Below are positions 13,115 through 14,541 of a stretch of 14,541 bases of DNA, one piece after another (the first letter of the stretch is position 1; each line of letters begins with the position of its first letter). The DNA is from Candidatus Pacearchaeota archaeon (lineage in GTDB: Archaea > Nanobdellota > Nanobdellia > Pacearchaeales > GW2011-AR1). The position numbers and the translations under genes are program-made. The stretch lies in NCBI GenBank assembly GCA_017608985.1, contig JAFCEV010000013.1, forward strand, positions 1-14,541, written 5' to 3'. The notes beneath the pieces were generated by a model, which had not been told where the DNA came from, searched no databases, and was given only the letters and a program-made list of their open reading frames with translations.

Positions 13115-13693
13115 ATGGTTAAAAAATCTGCCAAAAAAAAGAGTGCAAAAAAATCTGCGGGAAAAAAACCTGTTTCTCATAGAAAAAAAACAGATATGAA
13201 AAAAATACCTTCTTCAAAAAGTGAAATGAAAACAGAAAAAATGCTTATTGAAAATTTTGTATCACTGCAAAAGGTTATGGTTAATTTATCTATAAAATTT
13301 GACAATCTTGCATCCAAAATATCAAAACTCCTTGAATTATTTGAAATATCAGCAAAAGCACTTGCAGAAAAAGATTTCGATTCAGAGAAAAAAAGCAAAG
13401 ACACTGGAAAGATTCTTGAAAAAATAGATACTCTCGGAGAGCAAAATAAAATAATTGCAAAGGGGCTTATATTAATGAATGATAAGCTTTCAGAAGAACC
13501 AAGTCATCCAAAAATGCAAATGCCTCCACAAAAAATGCCTCAAAAACAGAGTCCTCTTCCTGGAAAAAATGTAATTCCTGTGCAACAAAGTGCAGCAGAC
13601 ATGGCAGGGTATCAGAAGTCAATTTCTTCAACTAAACCTGCTAAAGAATTCAAGAAACTGCCAAGACAAAATGAACCTCAATCAAACCTCTAA
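13115..13693 (+). CDS. Lysine-rich coiled-coil protein, 192 aa
   Basis: Function unknown. Residues 1-30 are a histone-tail-like basic stretch (KKSAKKKSAKKSAGKKP) that could bind nucleic acid. About 42-127 is helical and probably coiled-coil (LIENFVSLQKVMVNLSIKF, ISKLLELFEISAKALAEKDF). About 128-192 is a proline- and glutamine-rich, probably disordered tail (MPPQKMPQKQSPLPG). There is no signal or membrane segment. The start is supported by a TATA box 25.5 bases upstream. The next gene overlaps its last 23 bases in another frame, so the two are co-transcribed and probably act together. Confidence 0.75.
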   Translation: MVKKSAKKKSAKKSAGKKPVSHRKKTDMKKIPSSKSEMKTEKMLIENFVSLQKVMVNLSIKFDNLASKISKLLELFEISAKALAEKDFDSEKKSKDTGKILEKIDTLGEQNKIIAKGLILMNDKLSEEPSHPKMQMPPQKMPQKQSPLPGKNVIPVQQSAADMAGYQKSISSTKPAKEFKKLPRQNEPQSNL

Positions 13694-14342
13694 GGAATTT
13701 AAAAAATTTTTTATTCTTCAATTTACAAAAGAATTAATAAGGCATACGGGAGCAAGCGAGGTTTTCAAATTAGGGGAAATTCTTAAAGAAAAAAAACAGC
13801 ATCAGAAAGATTTAATCAAAGAAAAACAAGCCAAGGATAAAATACATGAGATAATAAAAGAAAAAGAGAAAGAATTGGAATTCATCAAAAAAGAACAAAG
13901 TCCTCCTCCTAAAAAAGTAATTCCTGCAAGAAAAATTCCTAAAAAAATGCCTGTGCTAAGAATTCCTGAACCAAGATTGCCTCCTACTTTCCAGTATCTA
14001 AAACCTTCTCCTTCAAATATCCAGATTGACTTGGAAAAATTAAATCCTTTAATAAAAGACCCTCTTGTAAAGGTAATAGAATGCAATGGGCCTGAAGAAA
14101 ATATAATTGTCAACGGAAGTATGGGAACAAAACCCACAGGAATAATTTTGAATAAAGAAGAAATAGACGAAGTAATAAGAAAATTCTCTGAAGCTTCAAA
14201 AATTCCTACTCATGAGGGTATTTTCAAGGCAGTTGTCGGAAGATTAATTCTTTCCGCGATAATTTCTGAAGTTGTCGGCTCAAAATTCATAATTAAGAAG
14301 ATGATGTATTATCCTGGATTTGCTCCAATTCTGTTTATCTAA
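13671..14342 (+). CDS. Hypothetical protein with C-terminal globular domain, 223 aa
   Basis: Partner of the previous gene, overlapping it by 23 bases; I chose ATG 13671 (MNLNQTSKEFKKFF), because starting at 13590 would add 27 residues antisense-like in style and a far larger overlap. Residues 1-75 are helical and charged, about 76-112 a proline-rich linker (PPPKKVIPARKIPKKMP), and about 113-223 a globular domain (DPLVKVIECNGPEENIIVNG, IPTHEGIFKAVVGRLI, VVGSKFIIKK). The last part faintly resembles the N-terminal domain of type II/IV secretion ATPases (DPxVxxIExxG..., then ...GSxFxIRK) without any ATPase domain. This is a weak, pattern-based comparison. No membrane segment is convincing. The 3' end overlaps a convergent gene by 63 bases. 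Confidence 0.7.
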   Translation: MNLNQTSKEFKKFFILQFTKELIRHTGASEVFKLGEILKEKKQHQKDLIKEKQAKDKIHEIIKEKEKELEFIKKEQSPPPKKVIPARKIPKKMPVLRIPEPRLPPTFQYLKPSPSNIQIDLEKLNPLIKDPLVKVIECNGPEENIIVNGSMGTKPTGIILNKEEIDEVIRKFSEASKIPTHEGIFKAVVGRLILSAIISEVVGSKFIIKKMMYYPGFAPILFI

Positions 14343-14541
14343 AAAATTTCTTGCTATCTGTTTTAGCCACTTGTTTATCTCTACCTCTTTCTTTTTTTCA
14401 AGAATCTTTTCATCCTGCGGATAATCAAAGGTAAATTCAATTTTATAATCCTGATTCCTTATCTTATAACCCACAATCAAATGTCCGTCAATCTCTTCCT
14501 GTCTTATTCTGTCTATTTTTATTTCACCAAACTCCTCAAGA
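14280..14541 (-). CDS. Hypothetical protein, 3' part only
   Basis: An open frame enters from the right edge of the window and ends at TGA 14280-14282; at least 86 residues are visible and the start lies outside. It reads LEEFGEIKIDRIRQEEIDGH, then LIVGYKIRNQDYKIEFTFDY, and ends in a lysine-rich helix (KKKEVEINKWLKQIARNFLD). The alternation EIKIDRIRQE and YKIEFTFDY suggests a beta sheet followed by helices. I do not recognise the family. Its last 63 bases are antisense to the end of the gene finishing at 14342; both frames look like real protein. Confidence 0.55.
   Translation of the reverse strand, partial: LEEFGEIKIDRIRQEEIDGHLIVGYKIRNQDYKIEFTFDYPQDEKILEKKKEVEINKWLKQIARNFLDKQNWSKSRIIHHLLNYEF
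14392..14398 (+). terminator. Oligo-T terminator candidate
   Basis: A T7 run about 50 bases after the stop at 14342, within the convergent gene. It is a candidate archaeal termination site for the 13115-14342 pair. Confidence 0.3.

Noticed and set aside
13744..13762. Another GCGA-type insert near CGGGAGCAAGCGAGG
   Set aside because: It is slightly GC-rich but short, encodes ordinary residues (TGASEV) and lacks the paired motif, so I do not count it with the repeat family.
1..14541. tRNA, rRNA or CRISPR arrays
   Set aside because: I looked for T-arm-like GTTCRANYC segments with matching acceptor ends and for regularly spaced repeats and found none. A covariance-model scan would be decisive.

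Overview
The window reads as a compact stretch of an AT-rich archaeal chromosome, most likely a DPANN lineage of the Pacearchaeota/Woesearchaeota kind. The reasons are an archaeal-type threonyl-tRNA synthetase with its own D-aminoacyl editing domain, an archaeal tryptophanyl-tRNA synthetase, a phosphoenolpyruvate synthase, a single-cluster ferredoxin, short intergenic gaps, no Shine-Dalgarno sequences, and a TATA box placed almost invariably about 25 bases before the start codon. That spacing predicts leaderless mRNAs. The lineage is inferred from gene content and style; no marker phylogeny was possible.

Layout. 1-613: an unknown + strand gene converging on a tiny zinc-ribbon gene. 664-4213 (- strand): thrS, two small unknown genes and trpS. 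4298-6346 (+): a large membrane-anchored protein with an extracellular beta-rich region, one transmembrane helix and a cytoplasmic domain resembling a degenerate class III nucleotide cyclase. 6349-7555 (-): a PP-loop tRNA-thiolation-type enzyme carrying an unusual GC-rich in-frame insertion, followed by a small ORF broken by an amber codon. 7556-7747: an intergenic stretch rich in inverted repeats. 7748-10074 (-): a four-helix membrane protein, the membrane protease HtpX and LemA. 10125-13082 (+): ferredoxin and phosphoenolpyruvate synthase. 13115-14342 (+): a lysine-rich coiled-coil protein overlapping a second protein of unknown function. 14280-14541 (-): the 3' part of a gene running off the window.

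How the genes work together. thrS and trpS serve translation, and the PP-loop enzyme probably thiolates tRNA. LemA and HtpX form a known conserved pair in membrane protein quality control, and the unknown membrane protein next to them may belong to it. Ferredoxin and PEP synthase fit central metabolism (electron transfer; pyruvate to PEP). No tRNA, rRNA, CRISPR array or transposase is visible.

The most interesting observations are: one palindromic TATA box exactly equidistant from the lemA and ferredoxin starts; a near-constant TATA-to-ATG distance that corrects several gene starts; the receptor-like degenerate cyclase protein; and short GC-rich, partly palindromic, in-frame inserts in the PP-loop and ppsA genes that look like protein-coding miniature repeats.
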